A stretch of DNA of 64,000 nt from an uncultured bacterium (GCA_949291365.1 CASEVJ010000009.1:1-64000), one strand, 5' to 3'. Counted from the stretch's first letter, positions 42,617 through 51,869 are shown. The notes: a model not told the origin generated them from the letters alone. Numbers and translations: made by a program.

Positions 42617-44284
42617 TTATGCCGCGCGCGCTGCCTGTGTGCGGCGGCGCATTTCCTGGGCGTGCAGCAAGGCGGTTTTGTCTTGGTCGGAAGCGGCCCC
42701 CAGCATGCGTGCCAGCTCGCGGGTGATTTCCTGCGCTGTCAACGGGGTGAGCGAAACGTCGGTTTTTTGGCCGTCGGTAGATTTTTCTATATGAAAGAAT
42801 GCGTCCGCCCAGGCCGCTACGGAAGCCAAGTGGGTGACACACAGCACCTGCCGCCCCTGGGCCACAGCGTGCAATTTTTCGCCCACCAGGGTAGCAGTGC
42901 GCCCGCCTACGCCGCTGTCCACCTCGTCAAATACCATGACCGGTATTTCCCCGGCCAGCACGGTTTTCAGCCCCAGCATCACGCGCGAAAGCTCCCCGCC
43001 GGAAGCCGCCAGCGCCAGCGGGCGCGGCGCTTGGCCCGGATTGGGGGAGAATAAAAATTCCACCCGGTCTGCCCCGTCCGGCTCCGGGTTTTCCTCGTCC
43101 ATTTCTACGGCAATTTCAAAGAGAAGCCCTTTAAACCCCAAAGGCGTAATTTCATGGATCAGCCGTTTGGCCAGCTCCTGGGCTGCTTGGACGCGTCGGG
43201 CGTGCAGCTCTTGGCACTGTTTGCCTAATGCGGCGCGGGCCTTTTGCTCGCGGCGGAGCAGTTCTTCTTCATGCAGTTGGGAGTTTTGTAAATTGTCTAT
43301 TTGGGTTTTCAATTCTTCTTCTTTATGCAGTACATCTGTAAGCTCCGGGCCGTATTTGAGTTTGAGCCGTTTGAGCTTTTCGTGCCGGGAGAGCATATCG
43401 TCTAATGTTTGCGGGTCTGCGTTTAAGGTGCTTTGGTAAGCGCTTAAATCGGCGCAGGCGTCGTTTACCAGGGTTTGCGCATGTTCTAATTTTTCCGCTA
43501 CGGCGGCGGTGTGTTCGTCCAGCTCCGCCATTTCGTGCACCTGATGCAGCGCGCGGCCCAAGAGAGCCGTGGCGGAATTTTCTTCTTCATATAAACGCTG
43601 GTACGCCTGCCCTGCCAGCTCCAGCAAGCGGCCGGCATGTTTCATTTGGGGCAGTTTTTGCTCTAGTTCCGTATCTTCGCCCGGTTGGGGGCGGACTTTT
43701 TCTATTTCCTGGAGCTGAAACGTGTACAAATCAAGCAGGCGCGCTTTTTCCTGCTCGCTCATCTGGGCCGCCTCCAGCCGTTCCTGGGCCTGGCGCCATT
43801 GGTGATAGGCGGCGGCTGTTTTTTCGCGCAGGGGCAGCAGCCGGGCATAGGTGTCCAGCAGGCGCAGCTGTATGTCAGTATGCAGCAAACTTTGGTGTTC
43901 ATGCTGCCCATGGAAATCCACCAGCTCCCGGCCCAGCTCTGCCAAGGCCGCTGCGGAAACGGCCTGCCGGTTGATAAATGCTTTGCTTTTACCTTTGCGG
44001 TCTAGCGTACGCCGCAGTACCAGGGTGTTTTCTCCGGAGGCGTATTTCTGGCGCAAGGCCGGGCTGACGGCCTTAACATCAAATTCGGCCTGCACTTCCA
44101 GCTGGTCGGCTCCGTCTTTGATAAGCGATACCGACCCGCGCGCCCCCAGCGCAAACCCTAATGCGGAAATGGCCACGGATTTGCCGGCCCCCGTTTCCCC
44201 GGTAAAAACATTTAGCCCGGGCTTGGGGGAAAATTCCACATAGGATATCACGGCAAAATTACGCACGGACAGTTTATGAAGCAT
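42617..44284 (-). CDS. recN: DNA repair protein RecN
   Basis: A 555-residue SMC-like ATPase of normal RecN length. LSVRNFAVISYVEFSPKPGLNVFTGETGAGKS (in pieces: NFAVI, GLNVFTGETGAGKS) at residues 4-36 holds Walker A. A long helical coiled-coil region with a central QNxxHEEELL-type hinge occupies about 150-370. LAASGGELSRVMLGLKTVLA near 430 is the ABC signature and VMVFDEVDSGVGG near 458 is Walker B. It acts in double-strand break repair. The frame extends upstream, but the ATG at 44284 starts the conserved MLHKLSVRNFAVI block, has GGGGAG ahead, and overlaps the end of nadK by 11 bases, so it is co-translated with it. Confidence 0.96.
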   Translation of the reverse strand: MLHKLSVRNFAVISYVEFSPKPGLNVFTGETGAGKSVAISALGFALGARGSVSLIKDGADQLEVQAEFDVKAVSPALRQKYASGENTLVLRRTLDRKGKSKAFINRQAVSAAALAELGRELVDFHGQHEHQSLLHTDIQLRLLDTYARLLPLREKTAAAYHQWRQAQERLEAAQMSEQEKARLLDLYTFQLQEIEKVRPQPGEDTELEQKLPQMKHAGRLLELAGQAYQRLYEEENSATALLGRALHQVHEMAELDEHTAAVAEKLEHAQTLVNDACADLSAYQSTLNADPQTLDDMLSRHEKLKRLKLKYGPELTDVLHKEEELKTQIDNLQNSQLHEEELLRREQKARAALGKQCQELHARRVQAAQELAKRLIHEITPLGFKGLLFEIAVEMDEENPEPDGADRVEFLFSPNPGQAPRPLALAASGGELSRVMLGLKTVLAGEIPVMVFDEVDSGVGGRTATLVGEKLHAVAQGRQVLCVTHLASVAAWADAFFHIEKSTDGQKTDVSLTPLTAQEITRELARMLGAASDQDKTALLHAQEMRRRTQAARAA

Positions 44285-45119
44285 CGCGTTCTCCCCATTC
44301 CAGTTTGTCGCGCAGGCGGGTGAAAAAATCAAATTGGCCGGCACTTATCAGCTGTGCTTCGTGGGTGGCGCGGCGTACGATAACGCGGTCTGCGGTTTTT
44401 AATTCAAAATTTTCCTGACCGTCCAAGCTGGCTACGGCCCGGTCGTTGGGGTTTTTAAATGCGGGGGAAAAGACCCATTCCTCATCAGCCCGCACCAACA
44501 GCGGGCGTTCCGTTAAACTGTGCGGGCAAAGCGGAGTGACCAGCAGTACGTTTAAATCCGGCTCTACGATAGGGCCTCCCGCCGCCAGTGAATAGGCAGT
44601 GGATCCGGCCGGCGTAGATACGATGACTCCGTCCCCGTAATAGCGTTTTAGTTCCAACCCGCCTGCCAAAAGCCGCAGTGCAAAGGCCCGGGGCTGCAAC
44701 GTTTTAATCACGCAGTCATTAAATGCAAGCATATTGCGCACGGGGTCTTGTCCGGCGCGCTCTATATCCACACAGAGCAGCAACCGGCGGGTGATTTGAA
44801 AATGGCCTTCTAAAATTTGTTGCAGCCCCGCGCGGGCGTTTTCCTCTTCGCAGGCGGACAAAAACCCCAAACTGCCGCAGTTTACCGCCAGTACGGGTAT
44901 GCCCAGCGCCGCTGTCTGGCGCGCACAGCGCAGGGTGGTGCCGTCCCCGCCTAAACTGACGCATACATCCGTTTTAGGATAGCGGCTGATTAAATGATAA
45001 TCCAAGACTGTGTCTGAATGCACCCCTTTTGTCTGCAAAAAATCCGCCAGCTGCCGGGCCGTTTGCGCGGCATTGGGCTGGGAGGGATTGCATACAAATA
45101 GCACCTGGCGTACGTTCAT
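44274..45119 (-). CDS. nadK: NAD kinase
   Basis: A 281-residue enzyme that phosphorylates NAD to NADP. VCVSLGGDGTTLRCARQ near 52-68 is the GGDGT motif with the catalytic Asp. NCGSLGFLS near 80-88, AFNDCVI near 130 and YGDGVIVSTPAGSTAYSLAAGGP near 160-182 complete the family signature. The gene comes before recN, with which it overlaps by 11 bases, an order common in bacteria. A TGC-TAGAAT box ends eight bases before the ATG, so the leader is very short or absent. GAGG in that gap is closer than usual to the start. Confidence 0.95.
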   Translation of the reverse strand: MNVRQVLFVCNPSQPNAAQTARQLADFLQTKGVHSDTVLDYHLISRYPKTDVCVSLGGDGTTLRCARQTAALGIPVLAVNCGSLGFLSACEEENARAGLQQILEGHFQITRRLLLCVDIERAGQDPVRNMLAFNDCVIKTLQPRAFALRLLAGGLELKRYYGDGVIVSTPAGSTAYSLAAGGPIVEPDLNVLLVTPLCPHSLTERPLLVRADEEWVFSPAFKNPNDRAVASLDGQENFELKTADRVIVRRATHEAQLISAGQFDFFTRLRDKLEWGERDAS

Positions 45120-45127
45120 AGCACCTC

Positions 45128-45136
45128 ATTCTAGCA
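45128..45136 (-). promoter_or_regulatory. Extended -10 promoter of nadK-recN, near-leaderless
   Basis: TGC-TAGAAT reads from 45136 to 45128 on the minus strand and ends eight bases before the nadK ATG at 45119. This predicts a leader of zero to two bases. Confidence 0.5.
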
Positions 45137-45213
45137 AAATATGCACCTCCCGCGCACCGTCCTGTATAGTACAAAACAGCCGGCATTTATCTCCGGCAGA
45201 GCCCGTGTAAGAA

Positions 45214-45222
45214 TGGTATAAT
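45214..45222 (+). promoter_or_regulatory. Extended -10 promoter of nifU-nifS
   Basis: TGG-TATAAT at 45214-45222, with the start near 45229 and a GAGAGG ribosome site before the nifU ATG. No IscR-like or other dyad operator is obvious. Confidence 0.65.
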
Positions 45223-45242
45223 AAATAAAAGAGAGGTTTTGT

Positions 45243-46097
45243 ATGTGGGATTATACTGATAAAGTAATGGAACATTTTCGGCACCCGCGCAATGTGGGCG
45301 CCATACCCAATGCCGACGCCACGGGCCAAGTGGGCAGTTTGGTGTGCGGCGATGCGTTAAAGCTTACTTTAAAAATCAATAAAGATACCGAAGTGATTGA
45401 GGACGCCAAATTTGAAACGTTCGGCTGTGCCAGCGCGATTGCTTCTTCGTCCGTATTGACGGAGATGATTAAAGGCAAGACGCTGCAAGAGGCCGCTAAA
45501 ATCACCAATCAGGATATTGCCGATGAGCTGGGCTCTCTGCCGGCGGAAAAAATGCACTGCTCCGTGATGGGCATGGAAGCGCTGGAGGCGGCGGTGCAGA
45601 GCTACCGCCAGGGCGGCAAGCCGGTCGTTTTTGAACAAGAATCGGAAAAAATCGTGTGTCATTGTTTTAATGTGTCGGAAGAAACGATTATCAAAGCCAT
45701 TCGCTCCAACCACTTAAAAACCGTGGAAGAAGTGACTTTTTATACCAAAGCCGGCGGCGGCTGCGGGCGCTGCAAAGGGGAAATCCAAAAGATTTTGGAT
45801 AAAGTCAATTCCTGTGCTGTGCCGCAGACCCCGCAAACGGAAGAGAAAAAATTTGCGGATTTGACCATTGTGGAAAAAATCAAACGCCTTGAAAAAGTGC
45901 TGGAAGAGGACGTCCGCCCGCAGCTGAATATGGACGGCGGCTCCGTGGAATTGGTGGACGTAAGCGGCACAACGGTCAAGGTGCGCCTGCTGGGCATGTG
46001 CAGCGGCTGTATGGCGGCGCCTGTAACGCTGAAGAATTTTGTGGAAAAAACCCTGAAAGAAAAATTAGACCCCTCCCTTACCGTGGAGCAGGCCTAA
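45243..46097 (+). CDS. nifU: Fe-S cluster assembly scaffold NifU (three-domain)
   Basis: A 284-residue protein with all three NifU modules. The IscU-like scaffold at 1-125 has Cys35, Cys62 and Cys106. A BFD-like 2Fe-2S domain at about 136-190 has C139, C141, C174 and C177. The Nfu domain at about 207-284 has MCSGC (C253, C256). It builds 2Fe-2S and 4Fe-4S clusters and passes them to targets. In nitrogen fixers it serves nitrogenase, but in epsilonproteobacteria and some anaerobes it is the general system, which is likely here since no nif structural genes are seen. It is followed 11 bases later by nifS. Confidence 0.96.
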   Translation: MWDYTDKVMEHFRHPRNVGAIPNADATGQVGSLVCGDALKLTLKINKDTEVIEDAKFETFGCASAIASSSVLTEMIKGKTLQEAAKITNQDIADELGSLPAEKMHCSVMGMEALEAAVQSYRQGGKPVVFEQESEKIVCHCFNVSEETIIKAIRSNHLKTVEEVTFYTKAGGGCGRCKGEIQKILDKVNSCAVPQTPQTEEKKFADLTIVEKIKRLEKVLEEDVRPQLNMDGGSVELVDVSGTTVKVRLLGMCSGCMAAPVTLKNFVEKTLKEKLDPSLTVEQA

Positions 46098-46108
46098 AGA
46101 GGCAGGCC

Positions 46109-47275
46109 GTGAAAATCATCTATTTAGATAATAACGCTACGACCCAAGTGGCCCCTGCGGTGGCGCAGGCCATAGCCCCATACTTTACCGAGAAATACGG
46201 CAACGCTTCCTCCATGTATCCGCTGGCGGCTGAGGCCAAAAAAGCCATGGACATTGCCCGGGCGGAAGTGGCCGATTTAATCGGTGCGGACTATGCCGAT
46301 GAAATTATTTTTACTTCTTGCGCTACCGAAAGCGACAATACCGCCATTTTCTCCGCGGTGCGCAGTTTCCCGCAGAAAAAACATATCATCACCTCTGCCG
46401 TAGAACACCCGGCGGTGCTGCACCCCTTTAGTTATTTGGAAACCCGGGGGTATAAGGTGGATTATATCGGGGTGGACGCCCAGGGCCGTTTTAATATGCA
46501 GCAGTATAAAAAAGCCCTGACGGACGATACGGCTTTGGTGTCTGTGATGTGGGTCAACAGTGAAACGGGCACCATTTTCCCGGTGCCGGAAATTGCGGCA
46601 TTAGCCAAAGAACACGGCGCCTTGTTTCATACGGACGCAGTGCAAGCCATTGGCAAAATGCCGGTGGACGTGAAAAACACAAAAATAGACATGCTCTCTT
46701 TATCCGGGCACAAGTTTCACGCGCCCAAAGGAGTGGGGGCTTTGTATGTGCGGCGCGGGACGCGCTTTACCGAATTTATGATGGGCGGCCATCAGGAAAA
46801 AGGTCGCCGCGGCGGCACTGAAAACGTGCCCTATATCGCCGGGCTTGGCACGGCTGCCGTATTGGCCAAAACCCGTCTTTCCGACGGCAGTTTGGCGCGT
46901 ATGGCTGCGCTGCGCGACAAATTGCAAAACGGGCTTTTAGCTTCTATCCCCGAGAGCAAATTAAACGGCGACCCGGAACACCGGGTGCCCAATACCGTCA
47001 ACATCAGCTTTGGCTATGTGGAAGGGGAAGCAATTTTGATGCACCTAAACGAGTATGGCATCTGCGCCTCTTCCGGTTCTGCATGTACGTCGGGCTCGTT
47101 GGAACCGTCGCATGTATTGCGGGCGATGGGGGTGGATTTTAAATTTGCCCACGGCTCGGTGCGTTTTTCTTTATCCGACCAAACTACCGAGGCGGAAGTG
47201 AATAAAGTGCTGGAAGTAATGCCCGGTATTATTGAGAACCTGCGCAAAATTTCGCCTTTCTCCCGCATGAATTAA
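46109..47275 (+). CDS. nifS: Cysteine desulfurase NifS
   Basis: A 388-residue PLP enzyme that takes sulfur from cysteine for NifU. IYLDNNATTQVAP at residues 4-16, TSCATESDNTAI near 70, HTDAVQAIGK near 178, LSGHKFHAPKGVG near 197-209 (PLP Lys) and SSGSACTSGSLEPSHVL near 318-334 (catalytic Cys on the flexible loop) are all present. A long open frame begins inside nifU, but the family start is the GTG at 46109, with AGAGG before it. It is in one operon with nifU, closed by a strong terminator. Its position supports a housekeeping Fe-S system. Confidence 0.95.
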   Translation: MKIIYLDNNATTQVAPAVAQAIAPYFTEKYGNASSMYPLAAEAKKAMDIARAEVADLIGADYADEIIFTSCATESDNTAIFSAVRSFPQKKHIITSAVEHPAVLHPFSYLETRGYKVDYIGVDAQGRFNMQQYKKALTDDTALVSVMWVNSETGTIFPVPEIAALAKEHGALFHTDAVQAIGKMPVDVKNTKIDMLSLSGHKFHAPKGVGALYVRRGTRFTEFMMGGHQEKGRRGGTENVPYIAGLGTAAVLAKTRLSDGSLARMAALRDKLQNGLLASIPESKLNGDPEHRVPNTVNISFGYVEGEAILMHLNEYGICASSGSACTSGSLEPSHVLRAMGVDFKFAHGSVRFSLSDQTTEAEVNKVLEVMPGIIENLRKISPFSRMN

Positions 47276-47291
47276 AAAAGCGCTTATTTTA

Positions 47292-47326
47292 ACAAACGCC
47301 CGCGCTTGAAGCGGGCGTTTGTTTTT
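47292..47326 (+). terminator. Terminator of nifU-nifS
   Basis: ACAAACGCCCGC at 47292-47303 pairs perfectly with GCGGGCGTTTGT at 47311-47322 across a 7-base loop, followed by T. Confidence 0.92.
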
Positions 47327-47388
47327 GCTAGGATAAAATCAATCGCCGGTGTCTATGCGGCCGACGGTTCCCAATCCGAGGTGTGCCC

Positions 47389-48855
47389 ATGAAAAAACTA
47401 TTCCTTTTGTCAGTGTTTGTACTCGCCGCTGCGGCATTGTTTGCCAAAACAACGGTCATCTACCATACCAGCGATACACATGGTTTTTATTATCCCAGAA
47501 AAGGCCAGGGCGGTTTTGCTGCGCTGGCTTCTGTGGTAAAGAGCGGCCCGCAGCCGTATTTGCTGTTGGACAGCGGGGACTTTGCCAACGGCACAGCCGA
47601 GGCCAAAAATTCCAAAGGGCTTAAAAGCACAGCCCTGATGAATGCCGTGGGTTATCACGCCACGACTATCGGCAATCATGAATTTGATTTTTACGATGAG
47701 GGACTGGAGCCGCTGGTGCAAAACCTGAAGGCCCCGGTATTGGCGGCGAACTTTTTTGAGCGCAAAACCGGCAAATATCCGCCGTTGGTGCTGCCGTACC
47801 GCATTTTTAATGTAGACGGTGTAGATGTGGCGGTTATCGGCCTGGCCAACCGTACCCCGACTAATGACGGAAAAACGTATAAATTTACCAATCCTCTTTC
47901 TGCCCTGAAGAAAACATTGGCGGACGTGGAAAAAGAAAACCCCGATGTAGTCGTGGTGCTGGTGCATGACGGCCTGCGCGATGAAAAACACGGCACCCAA
48001 AGCTATGTGGCCAAAATAGGCAAAAAATTCGGCGGGCGCGTGCATGTGGTGCTGGGCGGACATGTGCACAATATCGTGCAGAATAAATATATTAACGGCG
48101 TATTGTTTGTAGAAAGCGGCTGCCATGTCCAAAACGTCAGCAAAATCACCATAGAAACCGACGACCAGACCGGCCAGTTTGTTTCCGCCAAGTCGGAGCT
48201 TATCCCGCTGGTAATTGAAAAAGTGGGCGAAAATGAAGAAGTGGCAAAATATGCAGAGACGCTCAAAGAGCCCGGCTTGGACGAGGTATTTGGGCAGGCC
48301 GCCTCTGACATCAGCCGCTATGCAGCCGTGCCGGAACATAAAGACGGCCCGTTAAACGACTGGATAGCAGATTTGGGCCGCGCCGCCGCCGGCACACAGA
48401 TTTTTGTGCATAACAACGGCGGTACCCGTACGGATATAGCGCAGGGCCCTATTACCCGGCGCGACACCACGGATATACATCCGTTTGACAACGGAATTGT
48501 AAAGATGACGGTGGACGGTAAATTTTTAAAATATTTGGTTAAAAAATCTCTTTTGCCGCGCAGCTTGTTTACTTATTCCGGCATGACTATTACCTACCGC
48601 AATAAAAACGGCAAAGTAAAAGATTTGAAAATCTTTGTAGACGGCGAACCTGTGGAAAATCATAAAAAATATACACTGGCTACCAACTCCTATATCGGTT
48701 ATGGCGGCAGTGAGGGCTGGCCGTTTAAGAAAATCAAAGATGCCCACAAGCAGGAAATACCGGGCGTTACTATACGCAGCGTATTGGAAAATGGCTTGAA
48801 AACCCAATCCCCGGTAAAACCGCTGCCTACGGGGCGTATTGTGGAATTTAAATAA
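47389..48855 (+). CDS. Periplasmic 5'-nucleotidase / metallophosphatase
   Basis: A 488-residue protein of the UshA family with a signal peptide (MKKLFLLSVFVLAAAALFAK). The metallophosphatase domain retains every metal motif: HTSDTHG near 27, LLLDSGDF near 62, GNHEFDF near 99, VLVHDG near 191 and GGHVHN near 224. The C-terminal substrate domain has NNGGTRTDI near 344 and the YGGSEGW loop. It should hydrolyse nucleotides or sugar nucleotides outside the cytoplasmic membrane. GAGGTG before the ATG at 47389 decides the start over a GTG two codons upstream. The next gene, a degenerate paralogue, begins at the base after the stop. Confidence 0.92.
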   Translation: MKKLFLLSVFVLAAAALFAKTTVIYHTSDTHGFYYPRKGQGGFAALASVVKSGPQPYLLLDSGDFANGTAEAKNSKGLKSTALMNAVGYHATTIGNHEFDFYDEGLEPLVQNLKAPVLAANFFERKTGKYPPLVLPYRIFNVDGVDVAVIGLANRTPTNDGKTYKFTNPLSALKKTLADVEKENPDVVVVLVHDGLRDEKHGTQSYVAKIGKKFGGRVHVVLGGHVHNIVQNKYINGVLFVESGCHVQNVSKITIETDDQTGQFVSAKSELIPLVIEKVGENEEVAKYAETLKEPGLDEVFGQAASDISRYAAVPEHKDGPLNDWIADLGRAAAGTQIFVHNNGGTRTDIAQGPITRRDTTDIHPFDNGIVKMTVDGKFLKYLVKKSLLPRSLFTYSGMTITYRNKNGKVKDLKIFVDGEPVENHKKYTLATNSYIGYGGSEGWPFKKIKDAHKQEIPGVTIRSVLENGLKTQSPVKPLPTGRIVEFK

Positions 48856-50352
48856 ATGCTGCGGGCCGTCCGTTTTCTCTTTTGTCTGTGCGTGACGTTG
48901 TTATGCCTGGGCTGCCACAGGACGCAGGCGCTTCCTTCGGCGTATCTATTTTTTACGTCGGATATAGAAGGGGTGTTCTGGTCGCGGCCGGAGCCGCGCT
49001 TTGGCAATGAAATGACGGGCGGTCTGGCGGTATTAAAAGCATTCTTGGACAAACAAACCCTGCCCTATGTCTTGCTGGACGGCGGAAACTGGTACGCACA
49101 AACCCCGGAAGGTACGCTCTCTAAAGGGGAATATTTCAATACGACGGCGGCCTCTCTTCCTTATGCCGGGCGTCTGTTTACCGATAAAGATTTGTTGTAC
49201 AGCTGGGGTTCTTTGGGCTCCATTATTAAAAAATCTCCTTTCCCGTTTATCCTCTCCAATGTAACAGCCGGCGGCAAAACACCGCCGGGCGCCAAACCCT
49301 GGCTGATTGTGCCGGCGGGAGAGTACCGCATTGGTATTTTGGGGGTGGTGGGGCGCCAAGCCGCCCAAGGGAAACGACGTACCGGGGGGTTGGTGGTGCA
49401 AGATGAAATAGAGGCCGCCCGGAAAACAGTCGGCATACTGCAGCAGAAAGGCGTAAATGCCATTGTATTAATGAGTGCCTTGGGCGCTGCGGACGATAAA
49501 GGCGGACTTACCGATGCGCGCTTGGCTGAAGAAGTGCCGGGCATTGACGTCATTTTAAGCTCCAACCTGGGTCGGGAAGCCGCCGAAACGCAGAAAGTGG
49601 GCCGTACGCTGATTGTGTATCCCGGCGCCAAATTGGACAGTGTAGGACAGGTGGGGCTGTTTTTTGATAAGAACGGCCAGCTCTCCAATGTGCAGTTTGA
49701 AGATAAAGTGCTTTACCGCAGGGATTTTGGGGAGGACGCTTCTGTAGCTGAACAAATTGCTGCCGTACGCCGCAATGCCCGCGGGCCCATGAACCGCCCC
49801 GTCGGTAAATTGCCGCAGCCGTTGAACGGGGATTTGGACGGGGAGTCTACATTAGGTAATTGGGCGGCGGACTGTATACGCAAATGGGCCAAAGCCGACG
49901 CGGCGATTATGAATGCCGACTCCCTGCGTGCAGATTTGCCCGCTGGCGAAGTGACCCAATATGATTTGTATGAAGTGTATCCCTACGCCGACCATATTAT
50001 GTTTTTGGACATCAAAGGCGTCGCTTTAAAGAACGCTTTGGAACAGGGGCTTTCCGTCCCGCATAATTTTGCTCAGATTTCCGGATTGCGGGCCGATTAC
50101 AACCCGCAGGCCATAGCCGGGAAACGTATTCGTTTTGTCACGCTTAACGGAGCAGCTTTGTCGCCGACTAAAGTATACCGCGTGGCAATTACCGACCACA
50201 TGCTGGCGGGCGGTGCGGGGCACGATGCGTTTATTGATTCGCTGGAATTTAAAAATACGCAGGTGGAAGTGCGCACGATATTGCGCTCATGCCTGGCTGG
50301 CTCCAAAGAGCCCGCGGCACCGGCGCTGGGCCGTTGGAGAAAAGTAGAATGA
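48856..50352 (+). CDS. 5'-nucleotidase-family lipoprotein with degenerate metal site
   Basis: A 498-residue paralogue of the preceding gene. A signal peptide with lipobox LCLGC puts lipid-modified Cys near residue 20. The overall fold is retained, but the metal-binding motifs of the first protein are changed. SDTHG is SDIEG, DSGDF is DGGNW, GNHE is absent, VLVHDG is VLMSALG, and GGHVHN is SSNLGR. The C-terminal domain remains well conserved (NADSLRADLPAGE, KVYRVAITDHMLAGGAGHD). It is probably a non-catalytic binding or regulatory partner of its neighbour. It begins directly at the neighbour's stop and overlaps dusB by four bases. Confidence 0.85.
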   Translation: MLRAVRFLFCLCVTLLCLGCHRTQALPSAYLFFTSDIEGVFWSRPEPRFGNEMTGGLAVLKAFLDKQTLPYVLLDGGNWYAQTPEGTLSKGEYFNTTAASLPYAGRLFTDKDLLYSWGSLGSIIKKSPFPFILSNVTAGGKTPPGAKPWLIVPAGEYRIGILGVVGRQAAQGKRRTGGLVVQDEIEAARKTVGILQQKGVNAIVLMSALGAADDKGGLTDARLAEEVPGIDVILSSNLGREAAETQKVGRTLIVYPGAKLDSVGQVGLFFDKNGQLSNVQFEDKVLYRRDFGEDASVAEQIAAVRRNARGPMNRPVGKLPQPLNGDLDGESTLGNWAADCIRKWAKADAAIMNADSLRADLPAGEVTQYDLYEVYPYADHIMFLDIKGVALKNALEQGLSVPHNFAQISGLRADYNPQAIAGKRIRFVTLNGAALSPTKVYRVAITDHMLAGGAGHDAFIDSLEFKNTQVEVRTILRSCLAGSKEPAAPALGRWRKVE

Positions 50353-51320
50353 CATCCCCCGTAAAGCCCATTTCCATTGGCTCTTTTACCGCTCCCAATA
50401 ATATCTGGCTGGCCCCGATGGCCGGGGTAACGGACGGGCCTTTTAGGGCGCTGTGTTTGCGCGGTGGGGCCGGGGTGGTATGCGCGGAAATGGTGTCTGC
50501 CCATGCGCTGCATTATGCCAACCCGCGCAGCTTGCGCATGCTGCGTATAGACGAGCGGGAAAAACCGGTGTCCATGCAAATTTTCGGCTCGGACGAGCAG
50601 ACGATTTGCGAAGCGGCCCGCGCCGCAGAAGCGCGCGGAGCCGATATTATAGATATTAATGCCGGCTGTCCGGTCAAAAAAATCAACAAAGCCGGCGCCG
50701 GCTGTGTGCTGATGAAAGACCCCGCCCACCTGGGCCGTTTGGTAGAAGCGGCGGTCAAGGCCGTAAAAGTGCCCGTCACGCTTAAAACCCGCATTTCCTT
50801 AAAACGAGGGGTATTGTTGGGGGACAACATTGCCCGCGTGGCGCAGGAGGCGGGAGCGGCGGCGGTCATTATGCATGCACGCGCCGCAGAAGACGTGCAC
50901 AGCGGAGAGCCAAATCTGGACGCGCTGGCCCGGGTGTGCCAAGCGGTCAAAATACCAGTTATTGGAAACGGAGGCATTCATAACGGCCAAACCGCCCGGG
51001 CCTTTTTTGACGCGGGCTGTGCCGGCATTATGATAGGCCGCGCCGCGGTGGGCAACCCGTTTATTTTTACCGATATACAGCAGGAGCTGGCTGGCGCGCA
51101 GCCGGCCCCGCTGAATAAACGGCGCCGGGTGGAAATCTATTTGGCGCTGATAGAAGAAAACATCGCCCGCTACGGTGAGAAAATAGGCGTCGGGCGCAGC
51201 AAAAAAACAGCCGGCTACTGGCTGCGGGATTTCCCTAACGCCGCAGAAGTGCGCGGGCGTTTTGTGCGTATGGAGACGCTGGCCGATATCCGCGCTTTGT
51301 TTAAAGAACTTGTTTTCTAA
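50349..51320 (+). CDS. dusB: tRNA-dihydrouridine synthase B
   Basis: A 323-residue flavoenzyme that reduces uridines in the tRNA D-loop. WLAPMAGVTDGPFRALC at about 19-35 binds FMN. DINAGCPVKKINKAGAGCVLMKDP near 101-124 has the catalytic Cys. VTLKTRIS, HARAAED and GNGGIHNGQTA follow in barrel order, and a C-terminal helical domain with TAGYWLRDFP (about 292-301) recognises tRNA. The frame extends upstream, but the ATG at 50349, overlapping the lipoprotein stop, starts the conserved part. The order dusB then ribosomal proteins is probably two separate transcripts, since rplM has its own promoter. Confidence 0.93.
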   Translation: MTSPVKPISIGSFTAPNNIWLAPMAGVTDGPFRALCLRGGAGVVCAEMVSAHALHYANPRSLRMLRIDEREKPVSMQIFGSDEQTICEAARAAEARGADIIDINAGCPVKKINKAGAGCVLMKDPAHLGRLVEAAVKAVKVPVTLKTRISLKRGVLLGDNIARVAQEAGAAAVIMHARAAEDVHSGEPNLDALARVCQAVKIPVIGNGGIHNGQTARAFFDAGCAGIMIGRAAVGNPFIFTDIQQELAGAQPAPLNKRRRVEIYLALIEENIARYGEKIGVGRSKKTAGYWLRDFPNAAEVRGRFVRMETLADIRALFKELVF

Positions 51321-51357
51321 TCTTTTTCCCATTCCCCTATACAGCGGCGTTTTGTTT

Positions 51358-51366
51358 TGGTATAAT
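51358..51366 (+). promoter_or_regulatory. Extended -10 promoter of rplM-rpsI
   Basis: TGG-TATAAT at 51358-51366, identical to the nifU box. The start would be near 51373, giving a leader of about 70 bases before the rplM ATG. Confidence 0.65.
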
Positions 51367-51443
51367 ATACAGGAAACCACGAGTCATTAATGCGGCGGCC
51401 ACCACTCCGCTGCGCTTTAATAACAAAAGGTAAACATAAACTT

Positions 51444-51869
51444 ATGACGAAAACTTTTCTGCCTTCCGTTAAGGAAGTTGAAACCACCCGTAAATGGCAT
51501 CACATTGATGCTTCGGGCCAAACCCTGGGCAGACTGGCCACCCGCGTGGCGGTATTGCTGATGGGCAAACACAAAAGAACCTATACCCCTCACATGGACT
51601 GCGGTGATTTTGTCGTTGTGACCAACACGGATAAAATCAAAGTAACCGGCAACAAAATGGAAGAAAAAATTTATTTCACCCATTCCGGCTACGCCAAAGG
51701 CGCCAAAGAAACGCCGCTTCGCCGCCAGTTTGAAAAAGACTCCACCAAAGTCTTGGAGCTGGCTGTGAAACGTATGTTGGACGTCAACCGCTTGCGCGCG
51801 CCGCGCCTCAAACGCTTGCGCCTGTTCAGCGGGGAAGAACATGAATTCGCCGGCAGATTTGCCAAATAA
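51444..51869 (+). CDS. rplM: 50S ribosomal protein L13
   Basis: A 141-residue protein of usual L13 length. KWHHIDASGQTLGRLATRVAVLLMGKHKRTYTPHMDCGDFVVV (pieces: DASGQTLGRLA, GKHK, MDCGDFVVV) and RLRLFSGEEHEFAGRFAK at the end are typical. The frame extends to 51390 through a GTG-less stretch, but the ATG at 51444 with AAAGG upstream fits the family start. It is the first gene of the L13-S9 pair, conserved throughout bacteria. Confidence 0.97.
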   Translation: MTKTFLPSVKEVETTRKWHHIDASGQTLGRLATRVAVLLMGKHKRTYTPHMDCGDFVVVTNTDKIKVTGNKMEEKIYFTHSGYAKGAKETPLRRQFEKDSTKVLELAVKRMLDVNRLRAPRLKRLRLFSGEEHEFAGRFAK

